Origin: Sphingopyxis soli
GTDB lineage: Bacteria; Pseudomonadota; Alphaproteobacteria; Sphingomonadales; Sphingomonadaceae
DNA: 32,245 bases
NCBI RefSeq assembly: GCF_018682675.1
Contig: NZ_JAFMTR010000002.1
Coordinates: 1 to 32,245, forward strand
Reading direction: 5' to 3'
The position numbers and the translations under genes were made by a program. This document shows, piece after piece, positions 16,013 through 24,349 of the stretch. A model generated the notes under the pieces. The model was not told the origin of the DNA, did no database searches, and saw only the letters and a list, made by a program, of their open reading frames with translations. The first letter of the stretch is position 1. Every line of letters begins with the position of its first letter.

Positions 16013-17947
16013 ATGCGTCATCTCGCCATTCTGGCCGCCCTCGCTCTTCCGCTTGCACCGGCACTCGCCGCGGAGGGCGACGCGCCGGCAATCGAGCCCA
16101 AGCCCGCGGCGCTGATCGCCGACGGCGTTCCCGAGGTTCCGGCTGCTCTGACCGTCGCGACGCGGCCCTATATGGAAAATCGCAGCGCCAGCTTCGTCGG
16201 CTGGAACCAGATCGATCGGTCGATGCTGATCGCGACGCGTTTCGGCAACACTGCGCAGATCCACCGTGTCGCGGCGCCGATGGGCGCACGCCAGCAACTG
16301 ACATTCGAGGCCGAGCCCGTCGGTTCGGGCGCCTGGTCGCCGAAGACGGCCGACATCATGGTCGTCCAGAAGGACGTCGGCGGAAACGAATTCTTCCAGC
16401 TCTATGCGATCAAGGACGGGCGGCTCGAGCTGCTGACCGACGGAAAGAGCCGCAACGGTTATAATGCATGGAGCAAGGACGGCTCGACGCTCGCCTACAC
16501 ATCGACGCGTCGCAACGGCCGCGACAGCGACATCTACCTTATCGACCCGCGCGATCGCGCATCGAACCGGATGATCGCGCAGGTCGCGGGGGGCGGCTGG
16601 GCGGTCAGCGATTTCTCGCCCGACAAGAGTTGGGCAATCGTTTCGCAATATGTGTCGGTCGAAAAGTCGGACCTGTTCCGGCTCGACCTTGCGACCGGCG
16701 CGCTGACGCCGATCGGCGACCATAAGAAGGTGATCGCGCAGCGAGGCGCCGAATTCGCCCCCGACGGCACGGTCTGGATCACCAGCGACGAAGCATCCGA
16801 TTTCCAGCGGCTTGGCACGCTCGATCCCGCGACGGGCAAGTTCACCCCCCGGGGACCGGCCGAAAAGTGGGATGTGACCAGCTTCAACATCGCCGACGAC
16901 GGCAGTTTCATCGCCTATGTCGTCAACGAAGCGGGCATGTCGAAGCTGCGGCTGCTCGATCCGAAAAGCGGAGCCGTACGCACGGTGGAACTGCCGGCGG
17001 GTGTCATCGGCGGGGTGAGCATCGCGCCATGGGGCGAGGTTGGCTTCAGCTTCACCTCGGCGCGCAGCGCGACCGATGCGTATAGCGTCGACCCGAAAAC
17101 GCTGAAGGTCACGCGATGGACGCAGAGCGAGACCGGCGGCCTCGACGTCACGCGGAATGTCGAGCCCGAGCTGGTCAAGGTAAAGAGTTTCGACGGGCTG
17201 GAAGTGTCGGGTTTCCTCTACCGTCCCGACCCCGCGAAATTCCCCGGCAAGCGTCCTCTGATCATGAGCGTCCACGGCGGACCTGAAAGCCAGTCGCGTC
17301 CGGGCTTCATGGGTCGCAACAATTATCTGCTCAACGAAATGGGGGTGGCGCTCTTCTATCCCAATGTTCGCGGTTCGACAGGCTATGGCAAGACCTTCGT
17401 CGGGCTCGACAACGGTCCGTTCAAACGCGAGGACAGCGTCAAGGACATGGGCGCCTTTCTGGACAGCCTCGCGAAGGACAAGGGGCTCGATGCGAGCCGT
17501 TTCGGCCTGACCGGCGGCAGCTATGGCGGCTATATGTGCTATGCCGCCGCGACCCATTTTGCCGACAGGCTGCGCGCGAACCTGTGCATCGTCGCGATCT
17601 CCAATTTCGTGACCTTCCTCGAGAATACGCAGGAATATCGCCGCGACCTGCGCCGCGTCGAATATGGCGACGAGCGCGTGCCTGCGCAGCGCAAGAAGCT
17701 GATGGAAATCTCGCCGCTGACCCGCGTTTCGGCGATCAGCAAGCCGATGTTCGTCGTCACGGGCGCGAACGACCCCCGCGTACCGGCGTCGGAGGCCGAT
17801 CAGATCGTCGCGGCAGTGCGCGGCAAGGGCGGCACGGCGTGGCACCTCGTCGGCACCAACGAGGGACATGGCTTCGCGAAGAAGGAAAATGCCGATTATC
17901 AGTTCTGGACGTCGCTGATCTTCTGGCAGAAATATCTGCTCGATTGA
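16013..17947 (+). CDS. Secreted S9C-family prolyl-oligopeptidase-like peptidase
   Basis: The product is 644 aa. A signal peptide covers about 1-20 (LAPALAA). A beta-propeller domain (about 50-370, with repeats such as NGYNAWSKDGSTLAYTST) is followed by an alpha/beta hydrolase domain. The triad is S503 (GGSYGGYM), D587 (TGANDPRVP) and H619 (NEGHGFAKKEN). This is the acylaminoacyl-peptidase or dipeptidyl-peptidase-like branch, distinct from the S9A enzyme at 7145-9304. It likely cleaves peptides in the periplasm. The ATG at 16013 follows TGGGGAAAT and begins the signal peptide; the longer frame from 15806 is unlikely. A long antisense frame (15992-17869) is a shadow. Confidence 0.93.
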   Translation: MRHLAILAALALPLAPALAAEGDAPAIEPKPAALIADGVPEVPAALTVATRPYMENRSASFVGWNQIDRSMLIATRFGNTAQIHRVAAPMGARQQLTFEAEPVGSGAWSPKTADIMVVQKDVGGNEFFQLYAIKDGRLELLTDGKSRNGYNAWSKDGSTLAYTSTRRNGRDSDIYLIDPRDRASNRMIAQVAGGGWAVSDFSPDKSWAIVSQYVSVEKSDLFRLDLATGALTPIGDHKKVIAQRGAEFAPDGTVWITSDEASDFQRLGTLDPATGKFTPRGPAEKWDVTSFNIADDGSFIAYVVNEAGMSKLRLLDPKSGAVRTVELPAGVIGGVSIAPWGEVGFSFTSARSATDAYSVDPKTLKVTRWTQSETGGLDVTRNVEPELVKVKSFDGLEVSGFLYRPDPAKFPGKRPLIMSVHGGPESQSRPGFMGRNNYLLNEMGVALFYPNVRGSTGYGKTFVGLDNGPFKREDSVKDMGAFLDSLAKDKGLDASRFGLTGGSYGGYMCYAAATHFADRLRANLCIVAISNFVTFLENTQEYRRDLRRVEYGDERVPAQRKKLMEISPLTRVSAISKPMFVVTGANDPRVPASEADQIVAAVRGKGGTAWHLVGTNEGHGFAKKENADYQFWTSLIFWQKYLLD

Positions 17948-18017
17948 CGGTCATGCCTTGACCCGGCGCGGGGCCGACGCATAGCGCTCTCGGCGGACTT
18001 CAGCCGAAGGAGATGCG

Positions 18018-19280
18018 ATGCGCCGGCCCAAGCTGCTGGATACGATGCGCGACTACAGCTGGCCGCTGTTTCGCGCCGACGCCCTCGCCGGGATCAGCGT
18101 CGCGCTCGTCGCCTTGCCGCTGTGCATCGCGATCGCCATCGCTTCGGGCAGCACGCCGTTCGTCGGGCTGGTCACCGCGATCATCGGCGGCTTCATCATC
18201 TCCGCGACCAGCGGCAGCAAGGTCCAGATCGGCGGGCCTACCGGCGCCTTCATCGTCGTCGTTTATGGGGTGATCCAGAGCCACGGCATGGACGGGCTGA
18301 TCGTCGCGACGATCATGGCCGGGATCATCCTGGTGATCGCGGGCTTCTTTCGCGCCGGACGGCTGATCGCACTGGTCCCGGAGCCGGTGATCGACGGCTT
18401 TACCATCGGGATTGCGGCGATCATCGCGGTCAGCCAGTTTCAGGATGCGCTTGGCCTTTCGGCGGGCAAGGTTCCGGCCGACATGATTCCGAAGCTGGAG
18501 GCGCTGTGGGCGGCGCGCGCGACCCTGAGCCCCGCTGCGTTCGGCATCACCGCCGCGACGATCGCCGCCATCCTGCTGCTGCGCCGCTGGCGGCCGCGCT
18601 GGCCGGTGCTGGTGATCGCGGTCGGGTTCGCGTCGCTCGCGGTGCTGTGGTTGCATCTTCCCGTCGACACGGTCGGGTCGCGCTTCGGCGCACTGCCGAC
18701 CGGCCTGCCGGCGCCGCACTGGCCGCAGCTGACGCCCGATCGGATCATCGCGCTGCTGCCCTCGGCATTCACCATCGCCTTTCTCGCCGGCGTCGAGTCC
18801 CTGCTCTCGGCGATCGTCGCCGACCGTATGTTCGGCGGTCGTCACCGGCCGAGTGCCGAGCTGCTGGCGCAGGGCTATGCCAATATCGTCACGCCGCTGT
18901 TCGGCGGGCTGCCGGTAACCGGCGCGATCGCGCGCACCGCGACCAATGTCCGCGCGGGCGGACGGTCGCCGATTGCTGGGATGGTTCACGCGCTGGTGAT
19001 TCTGGCGGTGGTGCTCGTCGCGGGAAATCTGGCGGGCGCGCTGGCGCTGCCCGCGCTCGCGGCGGTGTTGCTCGTCACAGCGCTCAATATGGCCGAGCCC
19101 GGGAAATGGCGCGAACATCTGGCGCTCCCGAAGGACGAGCTGCTGCTGCTCGTGCTGACCTTTGTGCTGACCGTCTTCGCCGACCTGACGATCGCGATCG
19201 GCGTCGGGGTCGCGCTCGGGCTGCTGTTGCGGTGGTGGAAAGGGCGCGGGTCGGCGCTCTGGACGCCGCGCGACCGCTGA
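18018..19280 (+). CDS. SulP-family anion permease lacking a STAS domain
   Basis: The product is 420 aa with 10 or more hydrophobic helices. SulP hallmarks are the early DALAGISVALVALPLCIAIAI helix and QIGGPTGAF at 70-78, part of the substrate site in helix 3. The RTATNVRAGGRSPIAGMVHA segment is a further family feature. SulP proteins carry sulfate, bicarbonate or other anions, and most end in a cytoplasmic STAS domain of about 120 residues. Here the protein stops at WWKGRGSALWTPRDR right after the last helix, so that domain is missing. The next gene, on the other strand, ends 4 bp away, leaving no room for a lost STAS. The ATG at 18018 has AGGAG 5 nt upstream. The ion is unknown. Confidence 0.88.
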   Translation: MRRPKLLDTMRDYSWPLFRADALAGISVALVALPLCIAIAIASGSTPFVGLVTAIIGGFIISATSGSKVQIGGPTGAFIVVVYGVIQSHGMDGLIVATIMAGIILVIAGFFRAGRLIALVPEPVIDGFTIGIAAIIAVSQFQDALGLSAGKVPADMIPKLEALWAARATLSPAAFGITAATIAAILLLRRWRPRWPVLVIAVGFASLAVLWLHLPVDTVGSRFGALPTGLPAPHWPQLTPDRIIALLPSAFTIAFLAGVESLLSAIVADRMFGGRHRPSAELLAQGYANIVTPLFGGLPVTGAIARTATNVRAGGRSPIAGMVHALVILAVVLVAGNLAGALALPALAAVLLVTALNMAEPGKWREHLALPKDELLLLVLTFVLTVFADLTIAIGVGVALGLLLRWWKGRGSALWTPRDR

Positions 19281-19284
19281 CGGT

Positions 19285-19893
19285 TCAATTCTTCGGCGGA
19301 ACCGGCAGCTCGCCCGCGTCGACATCGGGCGTAGCGGGGGCAGGGGCCTGACCGCTCGCCTGACGCTCGAGTTCTGCCGCCGCCTTCTGCCGTTCGGCGA
19401 GCGCCTTTTCCTCGGCGGTCACCGCCGCCTCGACCTCGGCCGCCGCCGCGTCGATGCCCGCGAGGCGTTTCGCACGCTCGTCGGCGATCATCGCCTGCCA
19501 GTCGGTCTTGTCCGCCGCTTTCTGCTCGGCCTTCGCGCCCGCGACGAGCTGCTGGGTACAGCCGGTGAAGCCGCCGAGGCCGACGGGCGAGCAGCTGTCG
19601 GTGCCGAAACGGCCGACGCGCTCCATCGAGGTCACGCGATTGAGCCACGCCTGGTTCCGCGGGTCGAGCGGGTCGCCGCCGCGAAAGATCTGCGGCACGC
19701 GATAACGATCCTGTTCGGGCAGGCGGTTACAGACGACGATTTCGTCCGGGCTCGACGCCTCGCACTTGTCCTGACCGTACACGATGACCTGGTTGATCTT
19801 CTCGGCATTCGTCGTGTCGGCGTCCTGCGCGGCAGCAGGAAGCGCGGCGAAGCTGCTGGCAAGAAAGAGCGCGGCGAGCGGCAGGCGGGTCAT
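19285..19893 (-). CDS. Secreted hypothetical protein with coiled-coil tail
   Basis: The product is 202 aa and not assigned to a named family. It has a signal peptide at about 1-22 (LPAAA). A compact region follows with C44, C55, C101 and C112, which could form two disulfides. It includes a DEIVVCNRLPEQDRYRVP motif that I associate with conserved secreted proteins of sphingomonads. From about 115 to 180 the sequence is Ala/Glu/Lys-rich and probably coiled coil, then a Pro-rich end. The ATG at 19893 has AAGGA 7 nt upstream; an ATG at 19908 also exists but has its AGG too close. It is the last gene of the leftward train, 100 bp after coq7, and ends tail to tail with the SulP gene. Confidence 0.75.
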   Translation of the reverse strand: MTRLPLAALFLASSFAALPAAAQDADTTNAEKINQVIVYGQDKCEASSPDEIVVCNRLPEQDRYRVPQIFRGGDPLDPRNQAWLNRVTSMERVGRFGTDSCSPVGLGGFTGCTQQLVAGAKAEQKAADKTDWQAMIADERAKRLAGIDAAAAEVEAAVTAEEKALAERQKAAAELERQASGQAPAPATPDVDAGELPVPPKN

Positions 19894-19993
19894 CACTTTA
19901 TCCTTCATCCTGTTTGGGCGGGCTTGGCACCCTAAGCCTGCATCCGTGCTGAACGGGCAGGATCGTTCGAATTCCATCCGATACGCTTCGCCA

Positions 19994-20512
19994 TCATATA
20001 CGTTTTGAAAGCGCGATGGCTGCGCGGCAACCCGCGCGGATCGCGAGGCTGAGCAGCGGATAGCCGGGCGCGCTTTCGGCACCGGCCGCAAGCGCCGCTT
20101 GCTTATGCTCCAGCTCCTCGGCGCGGAAATCCTCGACCGCGGCGCTGAGTTCGGGGTCGCTGTCGCCGAGTTCTTCGAGCTGGTGCCGATAATGGCGGTC
20201 GATTTCGGTCTCGACCGCAGCGGTGCACGCCATCGCGGCGCGCGGACCCATCGCGGCAGTGACCGCGCCGAGCGCGAAGCCCGCGACGTTCCACACCGGC
20301 TGCAGCGCGGTCGGGCGCACGCCGCGCCGCGCGACCATCGCGTCGAAGAATTTGCGGTGCCGCTCTTCCTGTTCGGCCATGTGCGCGATCTCGCGTGCCA
20401 TCGGATGACGGTCGCCCATCACCGCGAGCTGGCCGGCGTAGATGCGCGTCGCGCCATATTCGCCCGCCTGATCGACACGGATCATCGATGCGTTTTTCGT
20501 CGGCTTGCTCAT
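19994..20512 (-). CDS. coq7: Demethoxyubiquinone hydroxylase (COQ7 type)
   Basis: The product is 172 aa, a di-iron monooxygenase that hydroxylates 2-polyprenyl-3-methyl-6-methoxy-benzoquinol in ubiquinone synthesis at the inner membrane. The ligand set appears complete: E18 (AGEYGA), E49 and H52 (QEERH), E101 or E103 (VETEIDRHY), and E133 with H136 (EELEH). Many alphaproteobacteria use this enzyme instead of the flavin-dependent UbiF. The ATG at 20512 overlaps the dsbB stop codon in ATGA, so translation is probably coupled. A longer frame to 20695 lies inside dsbB and is rejected. Confidence 0.95.
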   Translation of the reverse strand: MSKPTKNASMIRVDQAGEYGATRIYAGQLAVMGDRHPMAREIAHMAEQEERHRKFFDAMVARRGVRPTALQPVWNVAGFALGAVTAAMGPRAAMACTAAVETEIDRHYRHQLEELGDSDPELSAAVEDFRAEELEHKQAALAAGAESAPGYPLLSLAIRAGCRAAIALSKRI

Positions 20513-20991
20513 GCTGTCGATGTGCGCCCGCGGCGAAGCAAGGTCAAGACGAGCGCGGCGGCGGCGAGCGAGAAGATGGCATTGAAACCCGCGAGCGAGA
20601 CGCCTGCAAAGGTCCACTGCGGAACGTCGCAGCGCGTGATCGGCGCCGCCATGATGCTGTCGAGCGTGATCGGGCCGGTCTGCGTCGTGCTGCACGTCGT
20701 CAGCCCTTCCCAGAAGCCATATTCGACCCCGGCGTGAAAGACTCCGATTGCGCCGCTGATCGCGATCGCGACCGCGGCGAGCAGGGTCAGCGTGCGCATC
20801 GCGGCGTCATTCCTGCGCAGCAGCAGCGCGAGCAGCGCGAGCACGATCGCCGCCTGGTGCGGCCAGCGCTGCCAATAGCACATCTCGCACGGATGAAGGC
20901 CGAAGCCGAACTGCGAGACGAGCGCGCCGCCATACAGGAGCAACGGCGCGGCGAGCGCGACGAACGGCGCGGCGAGACGCGATTTCAACAT
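20509..20991 (-). CDS. dsbB: Disulfide bond formation protein B
   Basis: The product is 160 aa with four transmembrane helices. DsbB reoxidises periplasmic DsbA and passes electrons to ubiquinone. The first redox pair is C35 and C38 (PCEMCYWQRW) and the second pair is C100 and C121 in the second periplasmic loop. It lies between ctpA (18 bp upstream) and coq7 (4-bp overlap). The neighbourhood makes sense because COQ7 helps make the quinone that DsbB uses. The ATG at 20991 opens MLKSRLAAP. Confidence 0.95.
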   Translation of the reverse strand: MLKSRLAAPFVALAAPLLLYGGALVSQFGFGLHPCEMCYWQRWPHQAAIVLALLALLLRRNDAAMRTLTLLAAVAIAISGAIGVFHAGVEYGFWEGLTTCSTTQTGPITLDSIMAAPITRCDVPQWTFAGVSLAGFNAIFSLAAAALVLTLLRRGRTSTA

Positions 20992-21009
20992 GACGACCCC
21001 TCGAAACGA

Positions 21010-22410
21010 TCAGTTGCGCGCGGTCGGCTTGGCGGCCGGTTTCACCGGCGGCTTGCCGCCCTGTGCCATGCGCGGCGCGTTCGGGCCGATCCGCCCGATC
21101 GTCTGCAGCGCATAGTAGAGCTGATAGTCGTCGATACCCTTCGCCTTCAGGTCGGCGGCGCTGGCGGTAAAGCGCGGATCGTCCTTCTCGTCCTTTTCGA
21201 GCAGGCTGTTGTCGACCTTTTTCTCGTTGATCAGGTGGCGGCGCAGGTCGCTCTCGCGGAAGCGCGGGCGGTTCTTGTAATCGGGGTCCGAAAGCTGCGG
21301 CACACGGATGTCGGGCTCGATCCCGCCTTCCTGCACGCTGCGGCCCGACGGGGTGTAGTAGCGCGCGGTGGTAAGGCGGAGCGCGGTGGTGTCGGTCAGC
21401 GGCAGCACCGTCTGCACCGATCCCTTGCCGAAGCTGCGTTCGCCCATGATCACCGCGCGATGCTGGTCCTGCAGCGCACCTGCGACGATTTCGGAGGCCG
21501 AGGCAGAGCCGGCGTCGATCAGCACAATCACCGGCGCGCCGCCGGTCATGTCGCCCGTTTCGGCAAAATAGCGTTCGATGTCGCCCTTCTTGCGCCCGCG
21601 CTGCGACACGATCTCGCCGCGGTCGAGGAACAGGTCGCTGACGCCGACCGCTTCGTCGAGCAGCCCACCAGGGTTCGACCGGAGATCGAGCACCCAGCCG
21701 CGCGGTTTGCGGCCCAGCGATTTTTCGACCGAGACCATGGCCGATTTGAGGTCGCGCGTCGCGTCGGCGGAGAAGCTGGTGATCGTCAGCACGCCAACAT
21801 CGTCCTTCACTTCCCACTTCACCGGCTTCACGTCGATGATTTCGCGCGTCAGCGACATTTCGATCGGTTTGTCCTGACCTTCGCGCACGACGGTAATGTC
21901 GATCTTCGTCCCCGGACGCCCGCGCATCTGCTCGACCGCCTCGTCGAGCGTGAGCCCGAAAATCAGTTCCTTGTTGATGTGGGTGATATAGTCGCCCGCC
22001 TTGATGCCCGCGCGTTCGGCCGGGGTGTCGGCGGTCGGGGCGATCACCTTGACGACGCCGTCCTCCATGGTGACCGACAGGCCGAGCCCGCCATATTCGC
22101 CGTCGGTCTGGGTGCGCAGGTTCGAATAGTCGCGCGCGTCGAGATAGCCCGAATGCGGGTCGAGGCTGGCGAGCATCCCGTTGATCGCGCCCTCGATCAG
22201 CTTGTCGTCGCTGACGGGTTCGACATAGTTGGATTTGACCTCGAGAAAGACGTCCATGAAGCGCGAGATTTCTTCCTGCGTCGATGCGTCGACCGTCGCC
22301 ATCGCACCGGTCGCGAGCGGGACGAGCGCCAGGGTCGAGAAAGCGGCGGCGCCCTGCCACAGCGCGAAGCGACGCTTGGGGGAGGCGGGGGTCTTGGTCG
22401 ATTCGGTCAT
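21010..22410 (-). CDS. ctpA: Carboxy-terminal processing peptidase (S41A)
   Basis: The product is 466 aa. An N-terminal signal or anchor helix (about 14-38) directs it to the periplasm. A PDZ domain at about 105-185 (GLGLSVTMEDG, AGIKAGDYITHIN) recognises C-terminal tails. The protease core has GSASASEIVAGAL at 301-313 with the nucleophile serine, and GERSFGKGSVQ at 323-333 with the general-base K329. Such enzymes trim or degrade envelope proteins and often control peptidoglycan hydrolases. The gene directly upstream encodes EnvC, a hydrolase activator, which fits that role. The C-terminus is Lys/Pro-rich. A 132-bp gap with a hairpin separates it from envC. Confidence 0.94.
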   Translation of the reverse strand: MTESTKTPASPKRRFALWQGAAAFSTLALVPLATGAMATVDASTQEEISRFMDVFLEVKSNYVEPVSDDKLIEGAINGMLASLDPHSGYLDARDYSNLRTQTDGEYGGLGLSVTMEDGVVKVIAPTADTPAERAGIKAGDYITHINKELIFGLTLDEAVEQMRGRPGTKIDITVVREGQDKPIEMSLTREIIDVKPVKWEVKDDVGVLTITSFSADATRDLKSAMVSVEKSLGRKPRGWVLDLRSNPGGLLDEAVGVSDLFLDRGEIVSQRGRKKGDIERYFAETGDMTGGAPVIVLIDAGSASASEIVAGALQDQHRAVIMGERSFGKGSVQTVLPLTDTTALRLTTARYYTPSGRSVQEGGIEPDIRVPQLSDPDYKNRPRFRESDLRRHLINEKKVDNSLLEKDEKDDPRFTASAADLKAKGIDDYQLYYALQTIGRIGPNAPRMAQGGKPPVKPAAKPTARN

Positions 22411-22446
22411 GGTCGTCTTTCAATCCGCGAGGACGCACCTCGCTTT

Positions 22447-22481
22447 ATAAATCCCGGCCGTCCATCGTCCTATGGATTTAT
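22447..22481. other. 8-bp inverted repeat between envC and ctpA
   Basis: ATAAATCC at 22447-22454 pairs with GGATTTAT at 22474-22481 across a 19-nt spacer, in the 132-bp gap between the envC stop and the ctpA start. It is AT-rich against a GC-rich background, so it may be an operator for a ctpA promoter. A TTGACG hexamer lies nearby on the minus strand (about 22486-22491), but I could not find a good -10. Confidence 0.35.
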
Positions 22482-22542
22482 GAGGGCGTCAAGCGCTCAT
22501 CCCGATACGGGGCAGGCCCCGAACGGATGATTAACGGGAGCC

Positions 22543-23757
22543 TCAGCCCAGCATCGCCACGATATCCACCGGCCGCCCGGCGCGGCGCAATTCGACCGTG
22601 ATGCGGCTGTCCTGCGATCCCGCGCGCCCGACCGGGGTCCCGGCGTCGAGCGTATCGCCGACCCCGACCGACAGCGCGATCATTCCGGTGACGAGCGAGG
22701 TCCAGCCCCCGCCATGGTCGATGATCACGATCTTGCCATAACCGCGATAATCGCCCGCAAAGCTGACCCGGCCGGGAGCGGGCGCGACCACCTGCCCGCC
22801 GGGGCGCGCGGCGATGGTGATACCGCGCGATCGGACCCCGCTTTCATTGACCTCGCCAAGTCCGGCGACAATGCGCCCCACGACGGGCAGGCGGTAAGCG
22901 CCGCGAGCAAGCTCGGCTTCGGCCGGAGCGGGCGGCGCGGCGATCATCGCCGCGCTCGTCGGATCGCGCGGACGGGGCAGGGGGCCGGCGAGTTCGGCAA
23001 GTTCGCCGCGCGTCGCGCTGTCGATCTCCAGCGTGTCCATCAGGTCGACGATGTCGCGCGCCTTTTCGCCGAGCCCGAGCGCGCGGTCGGCCTCGAGCTG
23101 CGCGCTGCTCATCAGCTCGCGCGACCGGAGGCGGCCTTCATTCTCGAGCCGCGTCAGCGCGTCGCGGCGCCGGGCGAGCTGGGTCTTGCTCGCGGCAAGA
23201 GCCTTCAGGGCGATCGCCTGCTGGGTTTTCGTCGCGCGCAATTGGACGAGTTCGCGGCGGACCCCGGCGGTGCGCTGCGCGATCACCGGCATTGCGGCGT
23301 CGAGCACCGCGCGCGCATGGACCATGTCGGCGAGCGAGCCCGGCTGCGCGAGGACGCTGACCGGCGGCTGACGCGACAGTTGCTGGAGCGCCGCGGTGAG
23401 TTCGAGCAAAGGCTGGCGCTGTTCGGCAAGACGCGCCTCCTGCGCTGCGACGCGGCGGCCCACCAGCGCGACCCGCGCTTCGCCCGCGTTGATGTCGGCC
23501 TCCGCCGACTGGATGCGCGCGGCGAGCGCGGCGCTGCGTTTCTTCAGCCGGTCGGCGTCATCGCGCGCGGCAGTCGCCTGCGCCTCCAGCGCGGCGCTGC
23601 GTTGCATAGCCTCGGCCGATTGCTGCTTGGCGGTCAGGAGTTGCCGGCGCTCGTTCGCGGCGATCGCGTCGGGATCGAAAACGTCGCTTTGTGCGATGGC
23701 GAGTGCCCCGCCCGCGACCGTCACGGCCAGCGCGAGCGTCGCCAGCGCGCGCCTCAT
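22543..23757 (-). CDS. envC: EnvC-like murein hydrolase activator (degenerate LytM)
   Basis: The product is 404 aa. It has a signal peptide (about 1-23), a long coiled coil (about 30-250, rich in Ala, Gln, Arg) and a C-terminal LytM/M23 domain (about 300-400). The usual zinc ligands are missing: the HxxxD position reads GVRSRGITIAA, and the late HxH position reads ITVELRRAG. This is how EnvC activators look, and they switch on amidases during cell separation rather than cutting peptidoglycan themselves. The ATG at 23757 overlaps the rlmH stop codon in ATGA; a longer frame to 24339 runs through rlmH and is rejected. ctpA follows downstream. Confidence 0.93.
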   Translation of the reverse strand: MRRALATLALAVTVAGGALAIAQSDVFDPDAIAANERRQLLTAKQQSAEAMQRSAALEAQATAARDDADRLKKRSAALAARIQSAEADINAGEARVALVGRRVAAQEARLAEQRQPLLELTAALQQLSRQPPVSVLAQPGSLADMVHARAVLDAAMPVIAQRTAGVRRELVQLRATKTQQAIALKALAASKTQLARRRDALTRLENEGRLRSRELMSSAQLEADRALGLGEKARDIVDLMDTLEIDSATRGELAELAGPLPRPRDPTSAAMIAAPPAPAEAELARGAYRLPVVGRIVAGLGEVNESGVRSRGITIAARPGGQVVAPAPGRVSFAGDYRGYGKIVIIDHGGGWTSLVTGMIALSVGVGDTLDAGTPVGRAGSQDSRITVELRRAGRPVDIVAMLG

Positions 23758-24182
23758 TGCCGGCCCTCGCGGTGATAGGGGTGCCCGGCGACGATGCTGG
23801 TCGCGCGCCACAATTGTTCGGCGAGCATTGCGCGCGCCATCAGGTGCGGCCAGGTCGCGCGGCCGAAGGCAATCACCTTGTCGGCGCCTTCGCGTTCGTC
23901 CGGTGTGAAGCCATCGGCGGCACCCAGGCAGAAGCGCGCTTCGCGCACGCCGCCATCGCGCCATTTTTCCAGCAATTTGGCAAATTCCAGCGATGAGAGC
24001 TGCTCGCCGCCCTCGTCGAGCAATATGGTGCGGCTGTTCTCTGCCGCAGCGGGCGCACGACCGCCAGTGTCGGGAAGCTCCGAAATCTTCTGCGCCCAGG
24101 TCACGCGCTTCATATAGCGCTCGACCAGCTCGGCCTCGGGCCCCCGCCCGATACGCCCGCGCGCGATGATGTGCAGCAACAT
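23754..24182 (-). CDS. rlmH: 23S rRNA (pseudouridine-1915-N3)-methyltransferase RlmH
   Basis: The product is 142 aa, a SPOUT-fold methyltransferase acting on helix 69 of 23S rRNA in assembled 70S ribosomes. Motifs are the start MLLHIIARGRIGRGPE, ILLDEGGEQLSSLEFA, the SAM-binding FCLGAADGF, and the knot region MLAEQLWRATSIVAGHPYHR. The ATG at 24182 has AGGAA 10 nt upstream. An in-frame ATG at 24227 would add 15 residues encoded by the inverted-repeat element next to it, so I do not use it. It overlaps envC by 4 bp. rsfS lies 167 bp upstream, and the element occupies that gap. Confidence 0.95.
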   Translation of the reverse strand: MLLHIIARGRIGRGPEAELVERYMKRVTWAQKISELPDTGGRAPAAAENSRTILLDEGGEQLSSLEFAKLLEKWRDGGVREARFCLGAADGFTPDEREGADKVIAFGRATWPHLMARAMLAEQLWRATSIVAGHPYHREGRQ

Positions 24183-24202
24183 GGAATATTTGTTCCTGGC
24201 GG

Positions 24203-24315
24203 AAGCGGCACCAGCCCGCTCCCCCACCGCCCGGAGACGACGCGTGGCGTCGAAGGGCCTCCCAAACCAGTTTACCCTGTGGGTGGCCGGGTGGGGGAGC
24301 GGGCTGGTGCCGCTT
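24203..24315. repeat. 113-bp element with 26-bp perfect inverted arms
   Basis: Positions 24203-24228 (starting AAGCGGCACCAGCCCGCT) are the exact complement of 24290-24315. The spacer of 61 bp is 24229-24289. The element fills most of the gap between rsfS and rlmH, genes otherwise tightly packed. It carries no gene and looks like a miniature inverted-repeat element. In the transcript it would form a very stable stem and could affect rlmH expression or mRNA processing. Its sequence differs from the element at 97-233. Confidence 0.8.
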
Positions 24316-24349
24316 GCGTTCGGACGTTAGCCCGAACAAAATGGCACCG

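Noticed and set aside
15992..17869. A 625-codon minus-strand open frame
   Set aside because: It mirrors the S9C peptidase, which has a signal peptide and complete triad.
20395..22530. A 711-codon plus-strand open frame across coq7, dsbB and ctpA
   Set aside because: It spans three recognised minus-strand genes and has the same low-information composition; no ribosome-binding site or motif.
22543..24339. EnvC extended to a 598-residue protein
   Set aside because: The added N-terminal part is an out-of-frame translation of rlmH and the inverted-repeat element; the signal peptide begins at 23757.
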